The notes: generated by a model from the letters alone, not told the origin. A DNA stretch of 32,070 bases from Thoreauomyces humboldtii (GCA_027596035.1 JADGJA010000187.1:1-32070); one strand, 5' to 3'; positions 1 through 10,594 are shown, counted from the stretch's first letter. A program made the numbers and translations.

Positions 1-501
1 GAGGAATGGGGGGGCAGGCACACTTCTGGCTGGAGCACCCCGTTTCGGCTAAATTGTATGGGCACAGCCACCTTGTTCCGCGTGCGGCGAATGTTGAAAC
101 CTGCGTTCCCGGGCGCGCGCCTCATATAGCACGCCTTCTTCTTCCTCCTTTGCAACCCTCCAACAGCAACACCTCCGCGAGTATGTATAGTACTAACGAT
201 GGGAAATAGTCTTTGGTGCCGCATCCTTGCTTGTTTGGTTCATCTCATTTTCCGTCTGTGATTCACCCATCCACCTTCCGTCTTAAACAGGCTTGTGCTG
301 TCCTTTCCTTCGTTACTCTCGTCCTTTCACAGAAGACGGCGAAGACATTGAAGGTACCGAGAATCTGGACACACGTCCCGTCAACGCTCAGCCAGAGTCG
401 CTTAATTCAGCCTTGCAGGATCCGAAAGCGCTGTACCGGCTGTCAACCCCTTGGTTACTGCCCCTGCTTCTGAACAGGATCCCCTCGACTCTCCCGCGAC
501 T

Positions 502-603
502 ATCGACCCACCAGTTTTGTCTCCGATTGTCGACGCTCCAGCTTTGCCCGCGGCCATCGACGCTCCAGCTTTGCCCGCGATTGTCGTCGCACCAGTTTTG
601 CCT
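502..603 (+). repeat. Coding minisatellite, about four 24-27 bp units
   Basis: Four head-to-tail imperfect units start at 502, 526, 556 and 580. Each carries the core GACGCTCCAGCTTTGCCCG or a variant with CCAGTTTTG. In the frame open from 421 to 822 the units read as Ala/Pro-rich repeats of the type D-A-P-A-L-P. The unit length is a multiple of three, so copy changes keep the frame. It probably lies in a low-complexity exon of the gene ending at 1357, but that link is inferred. Confidence 0.75.
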
Positions 604-799
604 ATCGACGCACAGAAGCCTAGCAAAGAAAAACTCTTGAGGGTGCCATTGCTCACTTCTAAGGTAAATCCCGTTCGATCTGTCCTCACTGCTCGCTCGA
701 AGGCTAAGAAGCAAGTTTACAATTTACAGATGGCTGAGGAGGACATTCCCCAGCTCCAGTGCAGTCGAAGAAGATTTTCCTTGCGCGCAAACAACCGAC

Positions 800-1357
800 G
801 TGACGCCGTCGTCTCCCGATGACAGCGATGGATGCACAATCATCGAGTTGATGTCGCAGCTTTACCGAGGCTTCGACGAGAGTCCCGTGGAGCTACTTGT
901 GCGGTTTGGGCTGCTTCGGGTCGGAAGCGAGTTCCGTGGGAGGAGACATCAACGAGCTCAAGTCATACAAGATAAAGAGACAGGGATCCATCATGTGGTT
1001 CTGAACGGAGTCGCATACCCTTCGATCATGGAGATGCTCGCCGGCTCAAAAGCGGCAGGCACGCTGTTTGGGATGCCGTACCTTCGCGGCGAAAACGGAC
1101 ATGGACGATGCAGTTTCGGTGGCCTGGCCCACAGATTCGACGCGTTCTTCCACCACAACGTTAATGTCGAAGCACGTGCGGCGTTCCCTCACGTGTCGAG
1201 CATTTCGTGGAGGGAAAGTCATCCAACCTGCGTGATCACGCTGAAGCGTCCTATATCGCTACCGGCCTTGCAGGCCATTCGACAGGAGCATCCGATCGCA
1301 GGGTGCCCGCACGTCCGCCTCGATGTGTATTATCAATTGCTGGAACCCGGCGTTTAG
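800..1357 (+). CDS. Unidentified protein, probable 3' exon (partial model)
   Basis: The frame is open from about 731 to a TAG at 1355-1357 and gives roughly 185-210 residues without low complexity. It contains a mixed aromatic and charged stretch (RGFDESPVELLVRFGLL, later FGMPYLRG and FDAFFHHNVNV). I recognise no family. The first in-frame codon used here at 800 is GTG, so the true start must be upstream. A plausible intron (GTAAAT at 664 to TTACAG ending at 729, with GGCTAAG branch-like site) lies between this frame and the repeat-bearing frame at 421-663, but the phases do not join cleanly, so the 5' structure is unresolved. The gene ends a few bases before the inverted repeat at 1362 and faces the dolichyldiphosphatase-like fragment tail to tail. 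Confidence 0.4.
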   Translation: MTPSSPDDSDGCTIIELMSQLYRGFDESPVELLVRFGLLRVGSEFRGRRHQRAQVIQDKETGIHHVVLNGVAYPSIMEMLAGSKAAGTLFGMPYLRGENGHGRCSFGGLAHRFDAFFHHNVNVEARAAFPHVSSISWRESHPTCVITLKRPISLPALQAIRQEHPIAGCPHVRLDVYYQLLEPGV

Positions 1358-1359
1358 GA

Positions 1360-1932
1360 TTACGGCGCTTCTCCTGGACGCGGGCTGGTTTGTACCGTGA
1401 CATCCACCTTGACATCCTCGGTACAAACCAGCCACGCGTCCAGGAGAAGCGCCGTGACCAGGCGTGACCAGAGCCCCTGGTCAATCCGGGGATGGAACGG
1501 GCGGTGCCCGCCTACTCTACTTTCGTTTCCGACCAGCGGCAGACGCGAAGTCCCGTCCTCCACGGCCCTCTCGTACTCGAAGACCAGGACGTTCGGGATC
1601 CGACTGGTATCCCTCAGGAGCAGCCACCTCGCCAACGGATGCCCGAGGTCGATGGAAGGGATGAACGCCCTCGTGCAGAGTCCGTACCAGATGACGGCGA
1701 ACACTGTCCCGCATGCCAGACCCACGACCACTTGCAGTGGCGTGTGGTAGCTCAGTCGGACTCTGAAGGAGATCATGCGACGTGTGTGAGAAGTGGGTGG
1801 TGGTGGTGATGGTGTTGAGAGGAAGGTGATACGAAGAACGAGGGATGTACCTGGTATACGCGACGAGACCGGCCATGGACATGACGGATAAGTGGATCAA
1901 TGCCTTCCATGATGGATGATGTAAAGTGAAGT
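1360..1932 (-). pseudogene. Dolichyldiphosphatase-like gene (CAX4 family), C-terminal half only
   Basis: Two exons are visible: 1932-1851 and 1762-1360, with donor AG/GTACATC and acceptor CTTCAG. Joined, they read a membrane segment followed by VAYTRVRLSYHTPLQVVVG, which matches the third PAP2 motif of dolichyl pyrophosphate phosphatases (S-R-V-Y-L-x-Y-H-T-x-x-Q-V). They continue to LLLRDTSRIPNVLVFEYE, a stretch typical of the family C-terminus. In this family the enzyme removes phosphate from dolichyl diphosphate in the ER. The N-terminal half with the K-x6-R-P and P-S-S/G-H motifs is not found: only about 230 bp separate exon 1932 from the SER1 start, and none of their three minus-strand frames shows it. 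Thr replaces the usual Ser of the motif. The surviving splice sites and frame are intact, so loss looks recent, or unseen exons lie elsewhere. Confidence 0.6.
1362..1455. repeat. Near-perfect 35-bp inverted repeat with 23-nt loop
   Basis: The left arm 1362-1396 starts ACGGCGCTTCTCCTGGACGC. Its reverse complement is found at 1420-1455, differing only by one extra base in a run (GCGGGC versus GCGTGGC). The spacer is 1397-1419. It sits between the stop of the + strand gene (1357) and the coding end of the minus-strand fragment, whose frame runs through both arms to a stop at 1360. A transcript from either side would fold into a long hairpin. Confidence 0.9.
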
Positions 1933-2166
1933 CTGGAGAATGGATTGGAAGGCGTCAGAAAGGCCTGGTGCGTGCGTCTTCGATTCCCACGGTGGTATGA
2001 GATGACCAGCCACAGCCTCTGAAGGAGTCATCGTTGTCGATCTCATCTTCCCCGGTACAGAGTACACCGTTCCCATGGACCGCTTCCAATCGAGCAAAGA
2101 TCAGCAGGGCATTATAGCACCTACAAGTCCGTCCAGTCAAAAGGTTGTACACGAGCAGAACGAGAG

Positions 2167-3345
2167 ATGGCCTCTTCTTCCAACGCTTCTTCCACGTCCC
2201 CGGTGACCTGGAACTTCTCTGCTGGTCCGGGTGTCATGCCGCGACCGGTACTTGAACGCGCCGCCGCAGAGCTCGTCGACTGGAACAACACTGGCATGTC
2301 TGTCATGGAGCTCTCCCATAGATCACCGGAATTCGAGTCCATCCTCTCAACAGCGGAAAAGGATCTGCGCGATCTCCTTCTGATCCCCGAAGACTACACG
2401 GTCCTGTGGATGCAGGGCGGCGCAACCTCCCAGTTCTCCGCGCTAGTATACAACCTCTTTGGCAGCGACAAGGGCACAGGAGGTCGCGTCGCTGACTACA
2501 TCGTGACTGGAGCCTGGAGTGAGAAGGCTGTGGAGGAGGCAAGACGATTGGGCGTGACGGCGAACGTGGTCGTCGACACGACCGGCGATAAACACGTCGG
2601 CAACGTCCCTGCCGTGTCGGAATGGAAGTTGACGCCGGACGCCGCATTCATCTACTACTGCGACAACGAAACGGTCCACGGAGTCGAGTTTCCAACCGAT
2701 TTTTCCGCGTCCTTGCCGCACTCGTCCGTCCCCATCATCTGCGATATGTCCTCCAATTTCCTCTCTCGTCCCGTCGACGTATCCCGATACGGCGTGCTAT
2801 TCGGCGGAGCGCAAAAAAACATCGGTCCGGCCGGAGTCACCCTCGTCATCATCCGAAACGATCTTCTGCAACGACCAAAGCACAACGACTTTGTATGCCC
2901 TGTTATGATGGACTACGCGCTTTGCGCCAAAAACGGTTCAATGTACAACACACCACCGACTTACGCCATCTACATCTCGGGACTCGTCTTCCAATGGCTG
3001 AAAGACTTGGGTGGACTCAATTCCATTGAGAAACGCAACCGAGAGAAGGCCGATGCCCTGTATGCGTGTGTGGACGCTAGCGAAGGGTTCTACGTGTGTC
3101 CTGTCGACAGACATCACCGGTCCCGAATGAACGTGCCCTTCCGGATCTGCGGACCGGACGGGAAGCCAGATCAGACCCTAGAGAAAAGGTTTCTGGATGG
3201 AGCGGGGAAGCGACGCATGGTGCAGCTCAAGGGACATCGCTCCGTCGGCGGAATCCGAGCGTCCCTGTACAACGCCATGTCGATCGAGGGTGTCGAGTTC
3301 CTGGTGGCTTACATGCGTGAATTTGCCACCGCGGAGCGCAAGTGA
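2167..3345 (+). CDS. SER1: Phosphoserine aminotransferase
   Basis: Intronless 392-residue frame, the normal length for the family. It is a class V PLP enzyme that converts 3-phosphohydroxypyruvate and glutamate to phosphoserine and 2-oxoglutarate in serine synthesis, in the cytosol. The N-terminus has the hallmark WNFSAGPGVMP (residues 15-25), followed by MSVMELSHRSPEF and MQGGATSQF, which contact cofactor and substrate. The PLP-binding Lys is K217 in FGGAQKNIGPAG. The C-terminal GGIRASLYNAM segment is also typical. ATG at 2167 is chosen because it is the first in-frame ATG and leaves a normal short leader before WNFSAGP. The gene stands head to head with the dolichyldiphosphatase-like fragment and is followed, 150 bp downstream and tail to tail, by the histidine kinase gene. 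Confidence 0.97.
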   Translation: MASSSNASSTSPVTWNFSAGPGVMPRPVLERAAAELVDWNNTGMSVMELSHRSPEFESILSTAEKDLRDLLLIPEDYTVLWMQGGATSQFSALVYNLFGSDKGTGGRVADYIVTGAWSEKAVEEARRLGVTANVVVDTTGDKHVGNVPAVSEWKLTPDAAFIYYCDNETVHGVEFPTDFSASLPHSSVPIICDMSSNFLSRPVDVSRYGVLFGGAQKNIGPAGVTLVIIRNDLLQRPKHNDFVCPVMMDYALCAKNGSMYNTPPTYAIYISGLVFQWLKDLGGLNSIEKRNREKADALYACVDASEGFYVCPVDRHHRSRMNVPFRICGPDGKPDQTLEKRFLDGAGKRRMVQLKGHRSVGGIRASLYNAMSIEGVEFLVAYMREFATAERK

Positions 3346-3494
3346 TTCCCCGATTCAGAATGACTGCAAAATAAACAATAGGTTTCGCCAAAAAAAGAAA
3401 ACCAAAAATGGGGAGGGCGCATGCACGATGGGAAAACGGAAAAGGTACAAAAATGATGGAAGGGGTGGAAGACGAGAAGGAAAGCAGGGAACGC

Positions 3495-6400
3495 TCATGC
3501 GGTTGACGCATCATCGTCAGACGGCAGGAGGGAGGCCAGCATGTCCCTCAACTTGCTCCTGTCAATGGGTTTCGGCATGTAACCATCCATGCCAGCCGCG
3601 AGACACCTCTCACCCTCCATCTCCAGAACGTTGGCCGTAACGGCAATGATGGGCAATGTATGTCCCTTTGCCCTTATTGCCTTGGTGGCAGCCAACCCGT
3701 CCAGGACGGGCATGCTGATGTCCATCAAGACGGCGGCAAAGTACCCTTTTGGGAGCCCAGGTTGCGTCCCCTCAATTGTGTCGACGGCCTTCTGTCCGTC
3801 CTCGACGCTGACGGAACTATAACCCAGTTTCAGTAGCGTCCGCTCCGCCACTTTGCGGTTCACCCCGTTGTCGTCTACCACCAGGATGCGGTGCACGGAG
3901 AGACGGGCGGGAGGCGTCGTCGGCGTGAGTGCCGGGGTGTTGCGGAGGAGAAGGGACTCGGGATCTCGGATGGGTATGTTGACAAAGACGGGACGAGGCT
4001 TCGGACTTGGTGGTGCCGGTAATGGTGGAGTGGTTGAGCTCGGTTGTGGAGGGAAGAAGGATGTTGTATCTGGAGCTGGAGTGGCAGGTGGTGTGAAAGT
4101 CATGGCTGGTGCCGACGAAACATTCCTGGGAGTCGTCGTTGAGCCACGATGTTGACTGGCCTGTGCTTGTGTGAACGACGGCGTCGCGGAGGTTCGTCTC
4201 CTCATCGAACCGTGTCGGGACGGACGTAGCAAAGTTGTGATGGGGGGAGCAGCGATGAACGGGATCCAGAAGTGAAACCTGCTTCCCTCGCCGAGGGTGC
4301 TGTCGACGCCAATGTCTCCATCAAGGAGAGCGACAAGGCGTTTGGATATGGATAGCCCGAGACCTGTCCCACCGAATCTTCAAAAGGAGAAATTGTAAGT
4401 TTTAAGGCATTGGCGGACCCCGGTCGCCAGATCCTTGGTATTGCTACCTTCGCGATGTGGAAGAATCGGCCTGCGTAAAAGGCGCAAAGAGCTCCTGTTG
4501 TGAAGACACGCCGATCCCAGTATCGATCACCTCGAATGCTATTCGGGGTCCCGAGCTCGTTCGACATCCAAAAACAGTTTTTCGAGGTATCGAATCGCTC
4601 GTGGGACCCTGAATGGATGCACGTACGGTCACCTTTCCATTGCGTGTGAACTTGAGAGCATCTGTGCCGCAAAAAACACATGAAGTATGATGAGCCTCCA
4701 CACTCCGATCGGCGAAGCTGCTCATCTGTCAGACACTCACTGGAAACTAGGTTATTCAAGATCTGTCTCAACCTAGACGGATCCGTCATGACCCTCAGGT
4801 CATCGGCGCACAAAGTTTCAAAGTCGATGGAGTTCTCCTGGATGGTGCTAGCAAAGGCAAACTGGAGCTGTCGGAGGATACCCGTCACGTCGGTGGCCAT
4901 GATTTCCTTCCGCATCTTTCCGGCTTCAATCTGCTCGAAATCGAGCACGTCGTTGACGATGGTTGTCAGAAGGCATGTGCTCTCGTTAATGGTGTGGGCG
5001 AATGACGCTTGCTCCTCCGTCAGTTCAGTCTCCAAAAGAAAATCAGTATTTCCTACGAAAATGACAATGTCGTTAAAACATGCAGAGCAACAATGCATCC
5101 GAAGCTCGCAGGGTTTCGCCTACCTCTTATGCCGTTAAGAGGAGTTCTGATTTCATGACTGTATGGTAGGTAAAAATCGGACAGAGTAAGTTGGAGATGA
5201 TGCTACTACGAGACTCCAGAGCCGTACCTGATGGTACAGAAGAAAGCCGACTTGACCCTGGTGGCCTCTTTGGCAGCAGCCTCACCGATTCGTGCTGCCG
5301 CGGCTCCCTTTTCGGCCGCCATCTAAGCCACCACGAGAGCTCAGCTAACCGCCCCTCACAGCCATCCAAGAGTGCACGCAAATCCTCACCCTAGCCATGT
5401 TCTCGATGTTGACCAGCCTGAGCTGTCGCATGTAGACAAGCGACATGAGCGGTATCAACATGCTCAGCATGATGCCCATCACAAGTATCACTATCGGCGT
5501 GACAGGCGGAGAGTACTTTGTCCCACAGGAAAAGTTGAAGTTCCCGTTGGCAACGACGAACGGAAATGCGATCGAGATGTCGCTACGTGGGAAGTCGGCG
5601 TCCATGACCAAGATCGATCCGTTGATGGTCAGTGAGAAGTAAACTCCTGGCGAAGACTCCTTCTCCAGGATCATCACATCGTCCCTGTAGACACCCGACA
5701 CTCCCCCCGAAAAGGTCCCGTTATTGCTTTCAAAGATCGGGATGACGATGAGCATGTAGCGGTTGGTGTGTTGAGCGTTCCAAAAGGCGGGGGAAATTGT
5801 CAAGTTTTTCCTCTCTTCTGCCATATCGACGGTCAAAGCCGGGGCTTGGGCGAGGTAGTAATCTATCCCATGATTGCTGATGTTTGGGTACGACGAGGTG
5901 ACCAACATCGCTGTGTCTCTCGGGCTCACGTGCCCGATCTCGGCGCTTCCGGGAGGACGCCTCGTGGTGTTCTCAGCGGTACACCAAGCGGCGGCCTGGA
6001 CTTGCGTGTAAAACAGACTGAGATGGGACAAGTTGACCACGTTCCAATCGGCCGAAGTAGCAAGCTGGGCAGCGTCAGCCAACCAGGCCGCATCGTTCAC
6101 ACTCTGCGGGACACGAGCGTTCTGTTGCGCTCTCGTCACGCCCTGCGTAAGCCCCGTAAGCACGGTCGATCCACCCATGATCTGCTGCATAGTCTCAGTC
6201 TTTTTTCGATCGCAGAACCGATCAAGGTCGCTCGTGGCTGAATCCCTACTGATGTTCCGTGTGTAGGTGAACAGCACCGTTGATCCTGCCACGCCTGCCC
6301 ATAGAATCAGGAGGGACAGGAAGACGGTGACTTTTGTTGGCATGGTGGAGCTAGCGGCGAGCCTTGGCGGCTCCTCCTTCTGCGCCTCCAGTCCCGAGAT

Positions 6401-6514
6401 TTTTCTCTGGAGAATCGAGGCTCCAGCTGCAGACGTCTCCTCGTCGGTGAGTTCCGCTGTTCGTTTTACTGGTGAAGCCCGGACGACGGAGACCGCCGTG
6501 GTCGGATGAGCCAC
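3495..6514 (-). CDS. Transmembrane hybrid histidine kinase with C-terminal receiver
   Basis: Six exons fit in frame: 6514-5390, 5322-5228, 5158-5124, 5052-4741, 4661-4448 and 4377-3495, giving 887 residues. Residues ~60-82 and ~340-362 are membrane helices enclosing a ~250-residue extracytosolic domain with many N-x-S/T sites. I cannot name that sensor; it resembles CHASE/Cache domains in layout only. A short Ala-rich helix leads to the H-box SHEIRTPLNGI (phospho-acceptor H408). An N-box follows (LNNLVSNALKF, N523 restored by splicing), then the G1 box VIDTGIGV and the G2 box FGGTGLGLS (~595-602). A Pro/Ser/Thr-rich linker (~645-750) precedes the receiver, with acidic pair D762/D763, phospho-acceptor D813 in LMDISMPVLDG and K863 in MPKPI. 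The complete motif set predicts an active phosphorelay kinase feeding a histidine phosphotransfer protein. All introns are 65-80 nt. Confidence 0.93.
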
Positions 6515-7830
6515 GTTGAGAATGCGGATGGGAGGATATGTCTGTACTGGAACTCGGGGTACTGTGGATATGACGCGCTCACAAGGGATGCAAGTTGTAT
6601 GACAAGGAGAGACGTCTTGCTAAATCAGAGAAGTGTAGTCTATCAGAGAAGTTGTAGTGAGAATGTAATACGCAGGCTGCTCAAAAGTTCTGTTGAGAGG
6701 GAGGTTGAGCGCAAGGATTTGAAGAACGATGGAAACCGGTTGTCACTTAGATCCTTGGTCATGACTCCCCTCGGTTCAGAACGTTCACGAAAGGGGTGGG
6801 GAAGCCGGTTGACTGATCCCACCCCGCGGACTTGTTGGTCGCGAGTTCACGTTCCTCGAATCTCCCTGCTAGGCTAGGGGCCAGGCCCCAAACCAGGCGT
6901 CCATCAGGTGGCTTCCAGAGTGCGGATGTTCCGAATATAGTCGTTACCTTTTTTGACAAGCACCCGGAAGCTTTGACTCATCGATTTGATGACAACCTGT
7001 GTACTGGCCTGCGCAGGGGCGGTGCGATCAGGATTGACAGCTACATGTCCTTTTGCATTCTTGGCGAAGCACCAAGAATAGCTGAGGTTGATATTCGGGA
7101 GGACTTGTTCCTGTCGCCAGGGATAGTCGACGACTAGCAAGTCAAACATCATCTGCGTGTGTTTTTCTTTTCTCGTGGGGCAACAGGTTTTGCGAAACTC
7201 TCCATCCAAACGACGTGACCGCATTCTCTGGCGAACCCAGGAAGCAAGCAAGTCTGCCTTTGCGTTTCTTTGTCCGCAACGATTTTTTGGGTGGTATCAA
7301 GCCTTAGATAGATCGCTACCTTGACAGAGCGGAGTTTGTGCGTCAACGTAAGCGGCAGCGCAGAGTGGTCCGTTGGACAGCTCGACCTCTGTGCGAACGG
7401 GTGTTACAACGCGTTCATATCTACTTACCACTACACACACACACACACATAGCGTCCGCAAACTCCTCACATCAGCGAGTGCTGGCCTTGTGCCTAAATC
7501 CAGTCCTAGATCGTGTGGCTTGACGTAAGCACTGTGCCCCGTCCTTTTGCCATCCCACCACCCTTCACCCAACTTCCCTTGCCGTCCCTACGCGGTTATT
7601 CTTCCTCTGGTCTCTTTCCGGTGACAGAAGGGAAACGTACGTTTGTGACTCTCCGCCGGCAAGACAACCTTTCTCTGTGCTGGAATAGAGCTTGGATCGC
7701 AACTCCACATCTCTCGGGGGGCAATCCGGACCATCCAGAAGTCAAGGGCAGTCACATCACCTTGAACTCTTTTCCCTTGTGCCCGCTCCTGTCACCTTCC
7801 ACCCCGTCTTCCCGCCCGTGTGTGGAGTAA
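6515..7830. other. Intergenic region between divergent kinase genes
   Basis: This 1.3-kb stretch separates the start of the histidine kinase (-) from the start of the PKA gene (+). No frame in it has recognisable similarity or convincing exon structure; the longest is a minus-strand 115-codon frame at 6904-7251 that I do not recognise. It should contain both promoters and the PKA leader. A CA dinucleotide run lies at 7431-7449. A TAA lies directly before the PKA ATG, in frame, which supports that start. Confidence 0.6.
7431..7449 (+). repeat. CA dinucleotide microsatellite
   Basis: About nine uninterrupted CA units lie in the probable PKA upstream region, some 380 bp before its ATG. Confidence 0.9.
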
Positions 7831-9475
7831 ATGTCCTTCATCAAGAAACTCACAGGTTCCACTAGCAAGAACAACCTCTTTGGCAAGAACTCGAGCTCCG
7901 TCGCACCTGCTCCTTCACCCGGAGACGCCATCCTTCAGAAGGAGAACAGCGCAGGGAAACTCCTCGAAACTCACAAAGAGGTATCGACTCCCGTACAGCA
8001 GCAACACATCCAGCAGCAGCCGGCCGCCCAACAGCAGCAACAGAGCTCGCAACATCATCATCAGCAGCAACAGCAACCACCCCCGCCGCAGATGAACGTT
8101 GATCAGTACCAAGGTCACAGCCCGATGGACGTCGATTCGCCAAAGAAGGTGAGAGGAAGGGTGTAACCGTGTCGTCGAAGGTTTGGGGAAAGTGATACTA
8201 ACGTCGACTCGCTTTTCCAGAACTATGACTCGGTGCACGTGACGAGCCCACCTGCGGCCATGACGCGACCGCCTCCAGTCGCCAGTCCTTCTTCTCAGTC
8301 GGCCGCCATCCCCCACCTTCCTGCCGTTCCTGGAGCTCAGGCAGCTTCCGCCAAGCCCCGTCAAAAGTTCTCGCTGTCCGACTTTCAGCTCGACAGGACC
8401 CTCGGCACAGGCTCGTTCGGTCGTGTCCACCTCGTCCGACTTCGCTCCACGGGCAAGTACTACGCCATGAAGGTGCTCAAGAAGACGGAGATCGTCAAGA
8501 TGAAGCAGGTGGAGCACACCGTCAACGAGAAGAACATTCTAGAGATGCTCGATTTCCCCTTCCTCGTCAGCATGCTCGGAACCTTCCAGGATTACGCCAA
8601 CTTGTACTTTGTCATGGAGTACGTCCAGGGCGGAGAGCTCTTCTCCTACCTCAGGAGATGCGGGGTGCGTTTTTCCGAGCTCCTCCTGTTCTTAGGGCCC
8701 TTCCGCTGTAGCCGGGCAACTCACATTTTTTGCGTCCACAGCGCTTCCCAAACCACGTGGCGCGTTTCTACGCTGCCCAGGTGGTGATGGCCTTCGAACA
8801 CCTTCACGCAAAGGACATCATCTACCGGGATCTCAAGCCAGAGAACCTGCTGATCGATGCAAAGGGAAACATCAAGATCACCGATTTCGGTTTCGCAAAG
8901 CACGTCCCGGACGTCACCTGGACCCTCTGCGGAACCCCAGACTACCTTGCCCCCGAGATCATTCAGTCGAGGGGTTACGGTCGTGCCGTTGACTGGTGGG
9001 CGTTGGGCGTTTTGATCTACGAGGTAAGGAGTGGACAGGAAAGGAAAAAGTTTCGTCCACTGGTGAACGAGTTCACCTGACCTTTGACTCTTCCCTCACC
9101 CTTCAGATGCTCGCCGGTCACCCTCCCTTCTACGACGAGGACCACTTCAAGCTGTACGAAAAGATCCTCGCTTGCAAGCCCAAGTTCCCCACGACCTTTG
9201 ACCCTGCCGCAAAGGACCTCGTCAAGCGACTCCTGTCGGCGGACCTGACCAAGCGCTACGGGAACCTCAAGGGAGGCGTGAACGACATCAAGAAGCACAA
9301 GTGGTTCGCGGGGGTTGACTGGGAGAAACTCAAGGCCCTTCAGATCCAGGCTCCCTACGCTCCTCCCGTCAAGGGCGAAGGCGACACGAGCAACTTTGAC
9401 GCTTACCCCGAGGACCACGAACCTTACGGCGTGGTCTGCGCCGATCCGTACAGGGAAAAGTTCAGGGAGTTCTAG
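7831..9475 (+). CDS. pkaC: cAMP-dependent protein kinase catalytic subunit
   Basis: Four exons, 7831-8148, 8221-8664, 8742-9023 and 9107-9475, join in phase 0 to 470 residues. Intron 1 has a textbook ATACTAACG branch site. Residues 1-155 are a low-complexity extension rich in Gln, His and Pro (CAG/CAA runs), longer than animal PKA but common in fungal Tpk proteins. The kinase core shows GTGSFG (168-173), YAMK with the ATP-binding Lys K190, [11 protein letters not shown], and the activation loop [14 protein letters not shown], whose Thr is the PDK1/autophosphorylation site. The C-terminus ends FREF, the hydrophobic motif of PKA-C. The WTLCGTP and REKFREF signatures separate it from PKC, Sch9 and other AGC kinases. 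It phosphorylates Ser/Thr proteins when cAMP releases the regulatory subunit. ATG 7831 is preceded by an in-frame TAA. Confidence 0.97.
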
Positions 9476-10594
9476 AGGGTGCCATCCCTTTTTCTTTACC
9501 AACTGTTCCCCGTTCCCCCATCCCTGCCTGTGGGTGACGGAAAACTGGTAGAGGCCATATGGCGGCGGACACGGTTGGAGGGCTCTGCTCTGTGAAGAAC
9601 TGGACACGGGAGAAGAGACGGTTGTGGTGGGGCAAATAAAGACGCCAAATGTTTCCTTCTTTGCTTGCGCCGGGAAGTCAAGTCGGCCATCGACTTCCTG
9701 TCCTTGTACCATGGAAGCTCTCGAACCATAAACGCCCGCATTGCAGGTCTGCGACGTAGCGGATCGTTCCGTTAAGGCTCAAGTCGTTTCCATTAAGGCT
9801 CAAGCATGGTTTCGACAAGCCTCCAATTGGGAGGAGTGGCCTGCAACGGCAGATGGCAGTCCGGAGTTCTGAGGTCCCCATAACGTCGTTCCCCCAGCGG
9901 CCGGGCGGCTGCATATTGCGGTCGAGGGCTGTCGAAAGAAGTGGGCACGAGTGGCCGAGGAGCAGGTCGAAAGGCGCACAGGGTCCGCGGAAGAGCAGAG
10001 AAGGACAACCAAAGGTGGCCGAGAACTTTGCCAAAGACGTCCGGCTGGGCATCGGTGTTGTCTAGTCGGTTTGTACAATTCGAACGAAATCGTATTGTCG
10101 ACCCTCGCCACTTGTGGCTCTGACAGAGAACTCAAGGCCCTTCCCAGGGGCTTCACGCTGCCGACCGGGTTGTACAACGACACGGCGATGAAAGCTAGAG
10201 CCGTCGCAACAATTAGTCGTACTTGACTTGGGAAGGTACGATTCAAATAAAAAGAGCCGCCCATGTCCAATCAGTGGACATCACAGGAATCCCTTGGCTA
10301 GTGCGACTGCGGAGACATCTACATCAGACCGACACGATCCGATGTTAACTTCGCATGCATGCAGTGCATGGTTCTGGCGATGAGGTGGTCGTTACGGTAT
10401 GGAATAAACGCCAAGGTGACACACCCTCCAGCGAGACAACGGTCGGTCGGTCCTTCCGTCAAAGTGCCTGACAAACTGACAAACCCCCTGTGCACATTTG
10501 GACAGCGTGGGGAACATCGATCTTGAGGTGATGTAATATCGAGCAACTCATCGGCCCTGTCCCAACAACATCACAACACGCAAAACAATCCGAA
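9476..10594. other. Intergenic region, no convincing gene
   Basis: Downstream of the PKA gene and upstream of the aldo/keto reductase. A short direct repeat with shared TTAAGGCTCAAG lies at 9766-9783 and 9786-9804. A minus-strand frame from ATG 10264 to 9800 begins with a possible signal-anchor helix but then becomes compositionally random; I do not call it. Confidence 0.5.

Noticed and set aside
388..714. Minus-strand frames with Gly/Asp/Arg repeats opposite the minisatellite
   Set aside because: They are antisense readings of the tandem repeat, which stays open in several frames because its unit length is near a multiple of three.
6904..7251. Minus-strand 115-codon frame
   Set aside because: No recognisable motif, and it lies in a promoter region between two divergent genes.
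9800..10264. Minus-strand frame starting with a possible signal-anchor helix
   Set aside because: After the hydrophobic segment it becomes Ser/Pro/Arg-rich without motifs, and there is no splice or start context that favours a gene.
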